Shown here: piece by piece, positions 8,528-17,709 of the stretch | How the letters are laid out: the number at the start of each line of letters is the position of its first letter | Numbering within the stretch: position 1 is the stretch's first letter | From: Glomus cerebriforme | Lineage: Eukaryota > Glomeromycota > Glomeromycetes > Glomerales > Glomeraceae | DNA length: 19,803 bases | Assembly (NCBI GenBank): GCA_003550305.1 | Contig: QKYT01000628.1 | Span: 34,893-54,695, forward strand | Reading direction: 5' to 3' | Program-made: the position numbers and the translations under genes | The notes under the pieces: generated by a model | The model's input: the letters and a program-made list of their open reading frames with translations, nothing else | Databases searched by the model: none | Told to the model about the DNA's origin: nothing

Positions 8528-8815
8528 ATGGAAAATACATTTACATTTCATGTTCTTTTACCAGAAAATGTTGAAAAAATTGGACAGTCCATAGTTCTTG
8601 GTGATGGAAAAAAACTAGTTCTTGGAAAATCCTGTTGTAAAACTTCGTCAACCATTTCCTAATCTGATCCAATTATTATTTTGATGTTAAATTTCAGTGA
8701 AAGAAGAAGTATTCAATATAAGTATTCTATTTATACATCTAAATCTGTTTACCAGAAAGAAAAGAAAAAATTGAGTTTGAAAGAATTGACGTTCAAGACA
8801 ATCGTAAGTTGAATA
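8528..8815 (+). other. CBM20-like segment of the RNF213-like relic
   Basis: The first frame reads MENTFTFHVLLPENVEKIGQ, then SIVLGDGKKLVLG, and continues to a TAA at 8660. The shifted frame gives ENPVVKLRQPFPN and NYYFDVKFQ, and a third frame gives ERRSIQYKYSIYTSKSVYQK. That order of strands (FxFHV, VLGDxxxLG, an expected Trp lost at the first frameshift, NPVVKLxQP, YFDV, QYKYSI) matches the beta-sandwich plan of CBM20 starch-binding domains. At least two frameshifts break it. Confidence 0.5.
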
Positions 8816-9510
8816 TTGAGAAAAAAGATCATTTTGATATATGGAAAATACGTGGCTTTGAATTTGTAGATTATATTTATGGTTCTATCAAGGCTAATAA
8901 TCTCAGAGAAGAAGTTATAAAATATCAACATTTATCAACTCTCTACAATAATTTTACAATCCGCGCGTCAAATATTATGATAAATCAAGAGAAAACTGAA
9001 TTTTTTTATGTCTTCTCTTAGGTTATTATATTTAAATGAAACAAGGCTCGAGTCATGTGCTACAAAATAAATTTCCATCCGGATCATTGCTTAATGCACT
9101 TGATGATTATAGACAAGAAATTTTACCTTCAAACACTAAAGATCAAATGTATGTTGCTATTGTAACGTTAGTTCAGCATAATGCTTTTCAAATGCAATTT
9201 GATTAGTTCATTATTTTTACAATTTCGGCTGAAGTTGATCTTAATTATAATTTTATTGATCATTTAAAATCTTTAAAATATCTTGATAACAATTTATTAA
9301 CAAAATTCATCGGAGAAATAAAGATTGTCAGAAATTACTTTGAAGGCATTAAATTTGAAATTTATTTTAAAATTACAAAGGTAAATTTAAAAATTAGTTT
9401 TTTCGAAAATCTTATAATTGATGTTTATTTATCATTTTTAATTTTCTTTTATAGTGGCTAATTAAGTTATATCATAATATTGACTCCCTTTCTAGACTTT
9501 GAAAATACGT
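8809..9510 (+). other. RNF213-like relic, pieces after the CBM20-like segment
   Basis: The frame at 8809-9021 contains HFDIWK, FEFVDYIYGSIKANNLREE and YQHLSTLYNNFTIRASN. After a break come LNALDDYRQEILPSNTKDQM, LVQHNAFQMQFD, a TAG probably replacing Trp, then FIIFTISAEVDLNYNFIDHL and KFEIYFKITK. An intron at 9381-9454 (GTAAAT..TTTATAG, 74 nt) joins KITK to WLIKLYHNIDSLSRL in phase. The text is helical stalk with no catalytic motif. Confidence 0.5.
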
Positions 9511-9599
9511 TCTTTCACATAATAACACAATCGATAAAAGTATTTGTAAATGTTTTATTAAACAAGTTAGTGTCTAAAGTATTCCAGTCTCACATTTTA

Positions 9600-10760
9600 T
9601 TTTTACTTGAAAGTCCGAGCAGAGAGTGGACAAAGTAAAACATCTCCACTATTAAAAAATTTCTTCACGACGATAATCTAAATTGGCGCAAAGAGGAGGT
9701 TATTCGATCATTAGAATTAATATCAATCTAATTCTTTGGAATTATTAAATATATTGATATTTTCAGAACTTTTAGATAATTGGTTTAATAGTGATTTTAC
9801 TGATAAAAAGGAGAAAAAGGTACCGAAAATATTTCAAAAATCTTTTGATCATGACACGAACATAAGTACAAATGATAATTTTGTATTTTTAGTATAATTA
9901 GAACTCATATATTGCTTAGTAATAGAAAAGATATTTGGCGAGACTTAACAAATATCACCATAGAAAGAGTAAAGAGATGTACAGAAGTCCAAATTTTTAC
10001 TGCACAAAGTTAATTATACAAATAAATCAAGATGATGTCAAAGAATTATTTTTAGATATGATAAAAGAAATACTAAATGAAACTGTTCAACAAATTAATG
10101 ATAAATTATTAAATAAAATATATACCATATGTGATTGCGTTCAAGGCAGGACTTTAAATGTTCCAAACTCGTAAGTTTATCATTATAAAGTTGACCCTTC
10201 TTTCTTTATAATGCATCTACCGATTTTTATAAAAAAATTATTAGGATGAGCGAAGATATTTTGTGCCATATTATAATTAGATTACAAAATAAATCAACCG
10301 CATCTAATCCTTCAGAACATCATTTAAATATTTTAAAAGCCAATTTTGGAACATTATATTTCACGCTACTGGGAATATTAAGAAACTTCATTCAAATTCA
10401 TTTGTTCAAAATGTTAAAATGTCTGTAAATGAACTTGGTGGATTACTCCATGAAAAGTCGATTGATATGCAATTATTGAAACAAATTTTAAAATATTCTG
10501 ATGAACAATTATTTAAACATTTCGATGCAGTTATTATCAAAATAGAACCTTTGATTATTTCTCAGAATGAAATCACAAAACTTTGAAAGTTTTATTGTGA
10601 ATATCAACTTCAGCTCGATATACTTCTCAAGTTTTATACCGGGATTTGTTCAATTTCTCAAATAGCAGATGTGAATGATTATATTAAAGATACGATTATT
10701 GAGCATTCCAACAACAACTTTGGATAGTGCAAAGAAATTTAATCAATCTCAAATTTTCTG
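9600..10760 (+). other. RNF213-like relic, middle helical pieces
   Basis: Pieces include STIKKFLHDDNLNWRKEEVI, then ELLDNWFNSDFTDKKEKK. The frame at 9935-10174 holds LIIQINQDDVKELFLDMIKE and TLNVPN. An intron at 10171-10244 (GTAAGT..ATTAG, 74 nt) joins TLNVPNS to MSEDILCHIIIRLQNKS in phase. Shifted pieces follow: NELGGLLHEKSIDMQLLKQI, YSDEQLFKHFDAVI and LLKFYTGICSISQIADVNDY. Retained introns with normal borders suggest the gene was once expressed. Confidence 0.5.
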
Positions 10761-10761
10761 A

Positions 10762-11160
10762 AATATCTTTGAACTTTGTATACAGGAAGATGCTTCTACA
10801 ACAAAAGTAGAATACATAACACAAAAACTAATACCAATAATTTTTAAAAAATATGATATTATTTGTGAAAAATTTAAAAAATGGAAAATTTTCAAATGTT
10901 CAGATGCATATTTGCTTTGGAAAAATGTTATAAATATTAATGCAGAACTTGATTTAATGAAAGATTATGAATCTTATAAAACTCTAAGTTTTTTACAAAC
11001 TCTTGATCACTTTTCAAAAATTCCTCACTGGATTAAACGACTTGAAGAGTTAGAAGCAGTTGTAGAAATTTTTGAAGTAACACATAATGACTATGATTGG
11101 ATATCAGAATCGATTTGTATTTTAAAACATTTAAAAGATGATTCCATGAAATTAAAGTAA
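10762..11160 (+). other. RNF213-like relic, longest uninterrupted piece (132 codons)
   Basis: The frame is open from just after a TGA at 10759 to TAA at 11158, with no ATG needed. It contains TTKVEYITQKLIPIIFKKYD, CSDAYLLWKNVININAELDL, LDHFSKIPHWIKRLEELEAV and VTHNDYDWISESICILKHL. It is helical and Lys/Glu/Leu-rich. At 132 codons without a stop, its survival is not chance in AT-rich DNA and supports former coding function. Confidence 0.55.
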
Positions 11161-11168
11161 ATAAATAA

Positions 11169-11594
11169 TTTTTCTATTACCTTGATAATAATGTTAATCA
11201 AGATTGTTGGAAGTTGATAAAAGAGTTATCAAATGCTGATGATTTTATAAGCTTGTTAAAGAAAATTGCTAATATTAATTTGAATAATGTTTTGGATGAC
11301 CATTCGGATGAAATATTAATTCAAGAGAGTATAGTTTCATCATTTATTCAAACCAAGCAATTTTTATTACCTCTTATGAATATTAATAAAACGAAAGATA
11401 TTCCTAGTTTTTAATTTCATTATCAAATGTTATAACGGAATTCTACTTTATGGGAGAAGATTTCATTATGTAATAATAACAATATGGCATTACGAAAAAT
11501 GTTTAATAATATTTCAAATCGTGGTGAAGTTGCTAAGGATATAATTATGAATGCCGTGCTTAATGGAACTTACACTTTTGCATGTGACAAATAA
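11169..11594 (+). other. RNF213-like relic, last clear pieces
   Basis: Frame 11169-11414 reads FFYYLDNNVNQDCWKLIKEL and continues through SNADDFISLLKKIANINLNN and IQTKQFLLPLMNINKTKDIP to TAA. Another frame, 11484-11594, reads FNNISNRGEVAKDIIMNAVL then NGTYTFACDK and TAA. Between and after these only broken scraps remain, to about 12060. Confidence 0.5.
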
Positions 11595-12060
11595 GAGTTA
11601 AGTGCATTGTATCATTAAATAATGCCTCTAAAACTAACGTAAAGTATAATCTGAATGAAATCTTGGATTTATATGGACAAGCTCTTTTGATTGTAAAACT
11701 TAAAATAAGCGATATTGCACAAGAAATAATTAACACGATGTCAATTCTAATGCATATGGAACATTTTGATTATAGAAAATTCGAGAAGGAATTATAAGGG
11801 ACGGATAATATGAAATTATATTTGAAAATTTTAAAGGAGGAACTTGAAAAATGGTGGATATGTTATTTATTGATTATTTTTTACTCGCATTAATATCATA
11901 TTAGCTATAAATTTTTAACTATATACAAATAAAAACTTTAAGCCACTTATTGATGCCATGTAGGATCTAATTTTCCTGAACCTGATACACAATTTACTAT
12001 ATTAGCTTAAGCTCATTGATCCCGATGTGAAGCAACAGGCAGCTAAAATAAATTTAATCA

Positions 12061-12317
12061 CTGTTTTTTAATAATGAATATGTGATGGATTAACTAATAA
12101 TTATGAATATCTGAGCTACTTTTAATTAAACAACTACTATAAAGCCAGCGATTAAGTTTATTTAGAGTAAATCGTTATTCTATTAAATTTGAAATATTTT
12201 TTTTTTGAAGATGACACAAACTTTTAATTTTTATAACAATAAAAATAATTTTATTTTATTTTTTATGACAACTTGCAAAATAAAAAAAGTATCATAAGAA
12301 TAAAAAATTCTAAAAAA
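12061..12317. other. AT-rich spacer
   Basis: No gene was seen between the RNF213-like relic and the convergent small ORF. T-runs at 12200-12207 and A/T-rich flanks would suit 3' ends of both. Confidence 0.4.
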
Positions 12318-12626
12318 TCAGGTTAATTTAAAAGTATTGCCAGCACATCTATTATTATATGTATTTGCTTGAAAACATTCTTTGCATTTTCCATATTTTA
12401 TACAATCTCCTTCTTCTTTACTAATTTCTTTAAAATAACAACCTACACAATAATCAACAAAATAATTAATAATTCTTTGATCACATTTTTCACTTATAAT
12501 CCTGAAATTACACTTTCTTTCATAATAATCTAAATCATAATCTAAAACAGCTCTATCAAAATCATAATCTGATATTTTTAAAACAGCTGTTATTTTCTTT
12601 TTAATTCTCTTTTTAAATATTTCCAT
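12318..12626 (-). CDS. Small Cys-rich protein resembling the N-terminus of TKL-type kinases
   Basis: An intact 102-aa ORF starts at ATG 12624-12626. It begins with a basic stretch (MEIFKKRIKKKITAVL), then DFDRAVLDYDLDYYERKC, and has paired cysteines: C-x8-C early, CVGC in the middle, then YGKCKECFQANTYNNRC. In many Rhizophagus kinases a YGxCxECxxxNTxxxWCxxCN zinc-ribbon-like module precedes the linker and kinase domain. Here the Trp is Arg and the final CxxC is incomplete (RCAGN), so the ribbon may not close. No linker or kinase follows before TGA, so it is either a truncated copy or a small stand-alone protein. Its A/T-ending codons fit the host. Confidence 0.45.
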   Translation of the reverse strand: MEIFKKRIKKKITAVLKISDYDFDRAVLDYDLDYYERKCNFRIISEKCDQRIINYFVDYCVGCYFKEISKEEGDCIKYGKCKECFQANTYNNRCAGNTFKLT

Positions 12627-13255
12627 ACTAATTAATTTAAGATGTGATATATTTTTAATCGATTCCTATATAACAAACTTAAATAAAACTGATATACTGT
12701 ATATTATATGTTTATTTTATGTTTATTATAATGTATGGCAAAAAAATGTTTTAGGGTTGCAAAATTAGACTGATTTTTTTGTCCAAAATAATAAAATATA
12801 ATAATAATAATTATTTTTTTTTTTTTTGATATTTTTAAAAACAAAACAAGATCACCAGTACCAAATGGAGGTAATCTTTATGTTTGAAATATTATCACTC
12901 AGATTGCTTCTCGAATCTTCTTTGAGTGAATTACCCTTTGAAGGATTAAAGGTGTCAGGGAGACTTTGACTTAAATCAGAGTAAAATTAAAAATATGTGC
13001 ATGATTTAATAATTAATGTTACGATGTAAATATATCGATTGCTCATTACTTTTTTATAATTGATCGTTCTTGCATTATAAATGGAAATTACTCTTTGATC
13101 AGTAGATCTTAGTTATTTATTAAAATTATTAAAAATAAAATACAAAAATGTTTTTCGCAATTTTTAATTGTTCATTTGTTATTTTAAAAATTAAAATAAT
13201 AACTATTCTATTATTAATTTTACTAAATATTATTTATTGATTCTATTAATCTTCA
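12627..13255. other. Gene-free AT-rich stretch
   Basis: Upstream region of the small Cys-rich ORF. It holds a T-run at 12816-12828 and an imperfect (ATA/TAA) run before it, but no supported coding frame. A less AT-rich patch at 12850-12970 (accagtaccaaatggaggtaa and following) has no clear frame. Confidence 0.4.
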
Positions 13256-13259
13256 TCAC

Positions 13260-13740
13260 TATGTTGTATTTTTTTCATTTTTTAATTGTTTCTTGTGTTC
13301 TTTTTATCTTATAAAAAAAAAATAACAAAAGAAAACACACAAGAATTATAATATAAATATCCTTTTTGTCCAATTGGCTTGTTAACTTCAGATTATTCTC
13401 CATTTTATTTTTTAGGTATATTGTTCTTATCCAGTTCTCTATTTGTCTCAATAATTCTCTCATCAAATTTCCACCTTTTTTCTACATTTCGTAAGTGTCC
13501 AATATTTCTGGCACTTTTCTTATTCTCTATTAGTATACTCTTCTTTGTTTATATATTTTTTCTTCAAATTATTCTTTCCAATTTTTCTCCTATACATCTC
13601 TGTTTTTTAACTTTCTTCTCATTTCTTTATCTTCTTTCTGTCCATTACAATGATCTTTTTAGTCTTCCATCTATTCTTCCTTCACTCATTTATCTAATTA
13701 TTTTTGCTTATTGTTGCCCTGAATGATTCAAATAACTTCT
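13260..13740. other. Strand-skewed block: pyrimidine-rich on plus, purine-rich on minus
   Basis: Nearly 500 bases are strongly T/C-rich on the plus strand. The plus ORF at 13379-13726 is only Phe, Leu, Ser and Ile and is probably a composition shadow. The minus strand gives charged pieces such as RKVPEILDTYEM, then MMRELLRQIENWIRTIYLKN, and finally the hydrophobic IYIIILVCFLLLFFFYK followed by basic residues (13275-13466). That end looks like a single membrane segment after a charged stem. Several stops interrupt the upstream purine-rich text. It may be a decayed minus-strand gene or a plain homopurine/homopyrimidine tract. Confidence 0.35.
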
Positions 13741-14297
13741 TTATGTGCATAAGAGCGTTCTATAGTATTGTGCGTTGCTGATGGGGAATATATACGAAAC
13801 TTGTGACGACCAGATCAGTGTATATAATATGACTGTTGTACTTGTAGATTTTCTGCACAAATTTTGAGTATCGTTTATGAATTAAGAGAGAAGTATGAAT
13901 AGGTAAGCAGACCACCAGGAATCGAAGTATTTATTACGTTTATAAATGAATTTGGCAGTCTGGTAAATTGTATCAGATTTTTTTGTCTTTACTGTTTAAA
14001 AGTATCACTACACTTTCTATTTTTCTGTTTTATATATTTTTTTTCCGTTTTTTATTGTTAACTAATAAATTGTTTCTTCTTTGATTCTTCCATTAAATCT
14101 TTAAATAAACATTTTACCAGATTTTTTACTAAGCCTCATAATATCCCATTAGATGTTTATCTTCATCCTCTTTTTAAGAAAGGCAGGTTTCAGGTTTTAA
14201 TGCTTCACAGCTATTCTCAAATAGTAATAGACTTTTTGCTAAAGATGGTATCTTTAAAGTTACTGGATTTTTTGAAATTAAGTGAAATAAGAGAGGA
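13741..14297. other. Gene-poor stretch before the tandem repeat
   Basis: No coding frame was supported. The less AT-rich part at 13750-13930 contains ggaatcgaagt, which resembles a B-box in reverse but has no tRNA around it. Confidence 0.35.
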
Positions 14298-14421
14298 GGG
14301 AATTCTAATCTAAAACAACCAGCCAGTTAGGAGATACTCAACTATCTGACCGGCTTTCCTTGCCTGATATGAGGAAGTTATCATATACAGTATAAGGAAG
14401 TTAAGAGGGAGTTTCAAGGAG
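14298..14421 (+). repeat. Dispersed hairpin repeat, copy 4 (plus, full length)
   Basis: This unit reads GGGAATTCTAATCTAAAAC, then AACCAGCCAGTTAGG, an AGATACTCAAC loop, TATCTGACCGGC, the core TTTCCTTGCCTGATATGAGG, and ATATACAGTATAAGG before GAAGTTAAGAGGGAG. It shares the AATTCTARTCTAAA lead with copy 3, which sets the left boundary. It abuts copy 5 directly. Confidence 0.7.
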
Positions 14422-14535
14422 AAAAAACAACCAACCCGCCAGTTAGGAGATGCTCAACTATCTGACCAGCTTTCCTTGCCTGATACGAGAAAGTTCTCAT
14501 ATACAGTATAAGGAAGATAAGGGGGAATTTAGGAG
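14422..14535 (+). repeat. Dispersed hairpin repeat, copy 5 (plus, tandem)
   Basis: A second unit follows head to tail: AACCCGCCAGTTAGG, an AGATGCTCAAC loop, TATCTGACCAGC, the core TTTCCTTGCCTGATACGAG, then ATATACAGTATAAGG and AAGATAAGGGGG. It is nearly identical to copy 4 over about 110 bp, suggesting a fairly recent tandem duplication. Confidence 0.7.
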
Positions 14536-15250
14536 GTAGATGGAATAGTTTTTAAAAAGGATTATAGAGAGGAAATAAAATTGTGATAGTAATATAATTA
14601 AAGATTATAATTAAAGATACCATTTGAAAATTAAAATGAAATATTGAAGAAAAGGTGGTATTTATATATTTAAAATAATAAGAATATAAAAATGAGTCAA
14701 AATTAATAATGATATAATAATAAATTAAGCGTGACAAGTCGTAACATGCAAATTTCTATATTTGGGAAATTATGCAAAATTAATAATGATTTATTACATG
14801 ATTTTTTCATTTGTTCGCATGTATCACATGCCATAACTTTACTCATATACAGTTTATAATATCATCACTAAAAATCTTCCTAGAAGAATAATCTATATTG
14901 TTGGTTGAGGCTCAAATAAATATTTCACTAGTCACTATCCAACCCCTATTATCAGTCATGCCATCATGCACTGTATAGTCTATGACTCTATATTTGTAAC
15001 TTCTAAAATATCTAAAGTTCAAAAAAGTATTTATACCCTGGGTTTTCAAAAGAAATTTAAACTTTAAACTTATTTTATTTAATATACATATTAAATGTCT
15101 CACAATTTATTTTGCTTCTTACTTAGACTTAAGTATGCGACCATAAAGTAAAAAAAAGGAAGTTATTTAAAATGATGAAGTCTGCAGTTATAATTTATAA
15201 GGGCTAGGTACTGAGAAAGATATTGGTATGTAATGTATTTATCGTTTTAA
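14536..15250. other. Gene-poor AT-rich stretch
   Basis: Minus-strand frames at 14552-14737 and 14912-15103 are short and without recognised motifs. The latter has a more mixed composition (YTVHDGMTDNRGWIVTSE) and could be a scrap of an old gene, but no neighbour supports it. Confidence 0.35.
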
Positions 15251-15254
15251 ATAG

Positions 15255-15461
15255 CAGGAGTGCTTCATCTTACAATGGTACTCTTGGTCATCCGCCGGGT
15301 ACCTGTAAGTGGTTGTTGCGTTGATAAATGATAATTCATACTAGTATTTTTATACTAAGTATAAAAACTTTTTTTTTTATAGATGGGTTGAAATTGGAGA
15401 ACCAAATTATAGATTACTTGTAAAAATTGCTAATCCAACAATAGCACCGAGGACTACATGA
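15255..15461 (+). pseudogene. Two-exon remnant of an unrecognised gene
   Basis: Exon 15255-15304 follows AAATAG and reads QECFILQWYSWSSAGY. A 78-nt intron, GTAAGT at 15305 to TTTATAG at 15382, joins it in phase to WVEIGEPNYRLLVKIANPTI and APRTT, then TGA at 15459. The phase match and normal intron length support a former gene. The minus strand also has an acceptor-like CTTACAG and a donor-like GTAAGATG around 15270-15305, so the strand is not fully certain. The family was not recognised. Confidence 0.3.
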
Positions 15462-15620
15462 TTTCAAGCCATCAGTTGATGAAATGACAGCAGTTATCAG
15501 AATCTCCAATATAATGATGATAATTTTCTATGCACAGTATTTCAATAATTTTGATGATGTGTGCAATTTCTTTGCTTATTTAAAGATTAAAAAATAATAA
15601 TAAATATATATAATTCTTCA

Positions 15621-15818
15621 TTAACTTTTGTTTAATCCAAATATTTGTTTGATCTGGAAATACTTTTTTAGTTTTTTTACGATATATTTATAAGGAGAGT
15701 CAGAAGCTTTTATAATTATAGTATTTACATCATAAAAAAGTATTGTCAAAATTTTATAAAAAATAAACTCTTCAATAGGTCTTTTAATAATTTTATTTTT
15801 ATTACTATAAGTGATCAT
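15621..15818 (-). CDS. Hypothetical 65-aa ORF
   Basis: An intact minus-strand ORF contains KNKIIKRPIEEFIFYKIL, DVNTIIIKASDSPYKYIV and KKLKKYFQIKQIFG. It is Lys/Ile-rich with mixed charge, consistent with host codon bias, but equally near what AT-rich DNA gives by chance. No domain and no splice partner were seen. Confidence 0.25.
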   Translation of the reverse strand: MITYSNKNKIIKRPIEEFIFYKILTILFYDVNTIIIKASDSPYKYIVKKLKKYFQIKQIFGLNKS

Positions 15819-16370
15819 AATCCCTAATTAATAACATACTGTAAAGCTGATGAATATTAAATGTTCTTATATAAAATTCTTACTGGTAATTAGTACTAGG
15901 TGAAAATAATAATTTATATATTAATTGGTTATAAATTGATATTTTTCACAAACTTAGGGTACATGAATGCTCTAACAATGACAACCTCATTTCAATAAAA
16001 ATAATTATTTTCAAAAATAAAAGAGAATACATGATTTACTATTTAGCTTAGAGCGCACTTATTGCATTCTTTTATTATGTGTAGATCTGAATTGAAATTT
16101 ATATTGATACTTTTTACAAGTGAAAAAGAGGAAATTAGATAATTTTTATGGTGCAATTTCAAATTTTTATTTGCTATTAATAAACTTATTATTAAATAAT
16201 AACAGATAATAAAAAATTTATATAAAAAAAATTAGAAAATGCTTCGATAAATATCAGATTTTCTTATTTTTAGGTTCAGCTTTCTCTTTGACCGTATATA
16301 GGTACTATGGCATTCTTTTTGTTTATATTAAATAATTTATTAATTTATACAGTATATATATTTTTTGTAG
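15819..16370. other. Gene-free AT-rich stretch
   Basis: No supported gene. The stretch ends in TTTTTTGTAG, an acceptor-like site in front of the next coding-like remnant. Confidence 0.4.
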
Positions 16371-16755
16371 ATTCAGGAATAGAATCTGAAACTCATATGA
16401 TTATTGATTCTAAAATCATTACATTTCAATATGCTAAATTAATTATGAAATAGATCAATATGAATAGCTCAAATACTTCTACTTCAATATTTTCAAAATT
16501 GATTCACAAGAATACAATAAATATTATGCTACGATTTTTAGAGTAAAATACAAAAATGTTAATAATAATGCCAGTTGTTAAATAATTATAAATAGTAGTA
16601 ACATTGAAAATAATAGTGTATTTGAATTTGAAACGATTAGTTATATTGAGTTATTGTCATTGTTTAAATTATCATTACATAAAGCTGAAAAAGAGTTATT
16701 GTTGAGTAATATTCAATTTACTGGAGTAAGTCCAATTACGTTATCTACAGTATAA
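16371..16755 (+). pseudogene. Coding remnant, possibly TLDc-type at its start
   Basis: After an acceptor-like TTTTTTGTAG the frame reads SGIESETHMIIDSKIITFQY then AKLIMK and TAG. A second frame from about 16445 reads EIDQYE, a stop, LKYFYFNIFKIDSQEYNKYY, TIFRVKYKNVNNNASC, a stop, then NSVFEFETISYIELLSLFKL, HKAEKELLLSN and TAA. The DSKIITFQxAxLI part recalls the segment that opens the TLDc domain in BTB/TLDc proteins of these fungi, but what follows does not match it. Two stops and one frameshift make it a pseudogene if it was ever one gene. Confidence 0.35.
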
Positions 16756-17200
16756 CAAAAAAAAAAATTAAATAAATACATTTTATTATGAATATTACAT
16801 ATAAAAATAAGCTATTATTCATTTTCAGTAAAAAAATTCATACTTTTCTTCAATTGAAATTTTTAAACAATCTAAATAATTTCTAATAATTCATTAATTT
16901 TTCCAAATATTTTGGTTTGTAAGTATCTCTTTATTTAAATTTTTTTTTAATCTTAACTTATTTCTTCTTTGTCGTCTGTCTCAGTCAAAACAATACAAAA
17001 AAATAAACATTAGAATCTCAATATAAATTATATGATCTTTGGTAATGTCTGTCAATGAAATGTACTATAATATTACCATTAATCATTTTTTTTAGTGATA
17101 GCAATTATACTATGTAGTAATTGTAGTATGTAGTATTGCACCATACAGGAAAAAATTTTCAATAATGCTAAAGTTTAATATAAACTATTTAAATTGATTA
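16756..17200. other. Gene-free AT-rich stretch
   Basis: Runs of A and T with no supported frame. The short repeat ctatgtagtaattgtagtatg lies near 17111. Confidence 0.4.
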
Positions 17201-17230
17201 TTATTTTTTTTTTNTTNAAAAAAAAAACAG
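17201..17230. other. Ambiguous bases between a poly-T and a poly-A run
   Basis: The two undetermined bases of the window, at 17214 and 17217, sit between T and A runs of about ten bases each. This is a likely assembly or polishing problem, and could hide a collapsed homopolymer or a join. Confidence 0.85.
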
Positions 17231-17414
17231 AAAAATTTGGACATTAAATTTATGTTCTTTACAATTTATTGAAGGAAAATAAGAATTCTCTGGCATAAAT
17301 AGTTTTTTTTTCTAATTATTTGACACCTTAATAAAATTTTCTAATAAAATTGTGAAAATTTATAATTATTTTATTACCTTTCTCTCCTGTAAAATATTCT
17401 AACTTTGCAATATT

Positions 17415-17657
17415 ATGGAGCAAAAATATAGCAACAACGTATTTGGACAAATAAAAGAATTTAGTCATCATTATTTAACTGAAGAACAAGAAATGTTAAT
17501 TGATAAACTAATATTAAATGAGGAATTAAAAGATTATAAAAGAATGGTCTATGTATAGAATGCAAACTAGTGAATGCTAAACGTTAACAAAATTTCAAAA
17601 AATTGGACCAATGGAAATTCTGATGTTGACAAATTCATCAAAATATTCACAACTTAA
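17415..17657 (+). pseudogene. TKL-type kinase relic: N-terminal Cys module and linker
   Basis: From ATG at 17415 the frame reads MEQKYSNNVFGQIKEFSHHY then LTEEQEMLIDKLILNEEL to TAG at 17556. A shifted frame at 17549-17587 gives LCIECKLVNAKR and a third at 17601-17657 gives NWTNGNSDVDKFIK. In Rhizophagus kinases the order is an acidic N-terminus, a GxCxECxxxNT cysteine module, NWTSGNxxxDxFI, then the kinase domain, and this matches. At least two frameshifts and several stops show decay. It shares the module with the 102-aa ORF at 12318-12626. Confidence 0.6.
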
Positions 17658-17709
17658 TACAAAAAAAAACAAAAATGAAAGATAACATTGTAAATGAGAT
17701 AATATTTTT

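Larger units (their letters stand above)
8528..12060 (+). pseudogene. Decayed RNF213-like giant E3 ligase gene, N-terminal part
   Basis: From an ATG at 8528 a series of coding pieces in shifting frames runs in one direction for about 3.4 kb. They begin with a CBM20-like carbohydrate-binding domain and continue as a long helical region. Many in-frame stops and frameshifts interrupt it, yet two GT..AG introns still join flanking pieces in phase. RNF213-type proteins have an N-terminal CBM20 domain, a long helical stalk, AAA+ modules and a RING/E3 part. I believe related genes are numerous in Rhizophagus. Here the sequence fades after about 11880 with no Walker A, Walker B or RING motif, so the ATPase and ligase parts are absent. 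The last piece (SNFPEPDTQFTI near 11970) is doubtful. The assignment rests on motif order and recollection of the family. Confidence 0.55.

Noticed and set aside
9935..10428. Two separate small genes
   Set aside because: The two frames join in phase across a 74-nt GT..AG intron and both belong to the RNF213-like relic.
13379..13726. 115-aa plus-strand ORF, very hydrophobic
   Set aside because: Composed almost only of Phe, Leu, Ser and Ile as expected from a T/C-rich strand; treated as a composition shadow, not a membrane protein.
13905..13930. tRNA B-box-like sequence (ggaatcgaagt on plus)
   Set aside because: No pairing T-arm, acceptor stem or A-box at the proper distance on either strand.
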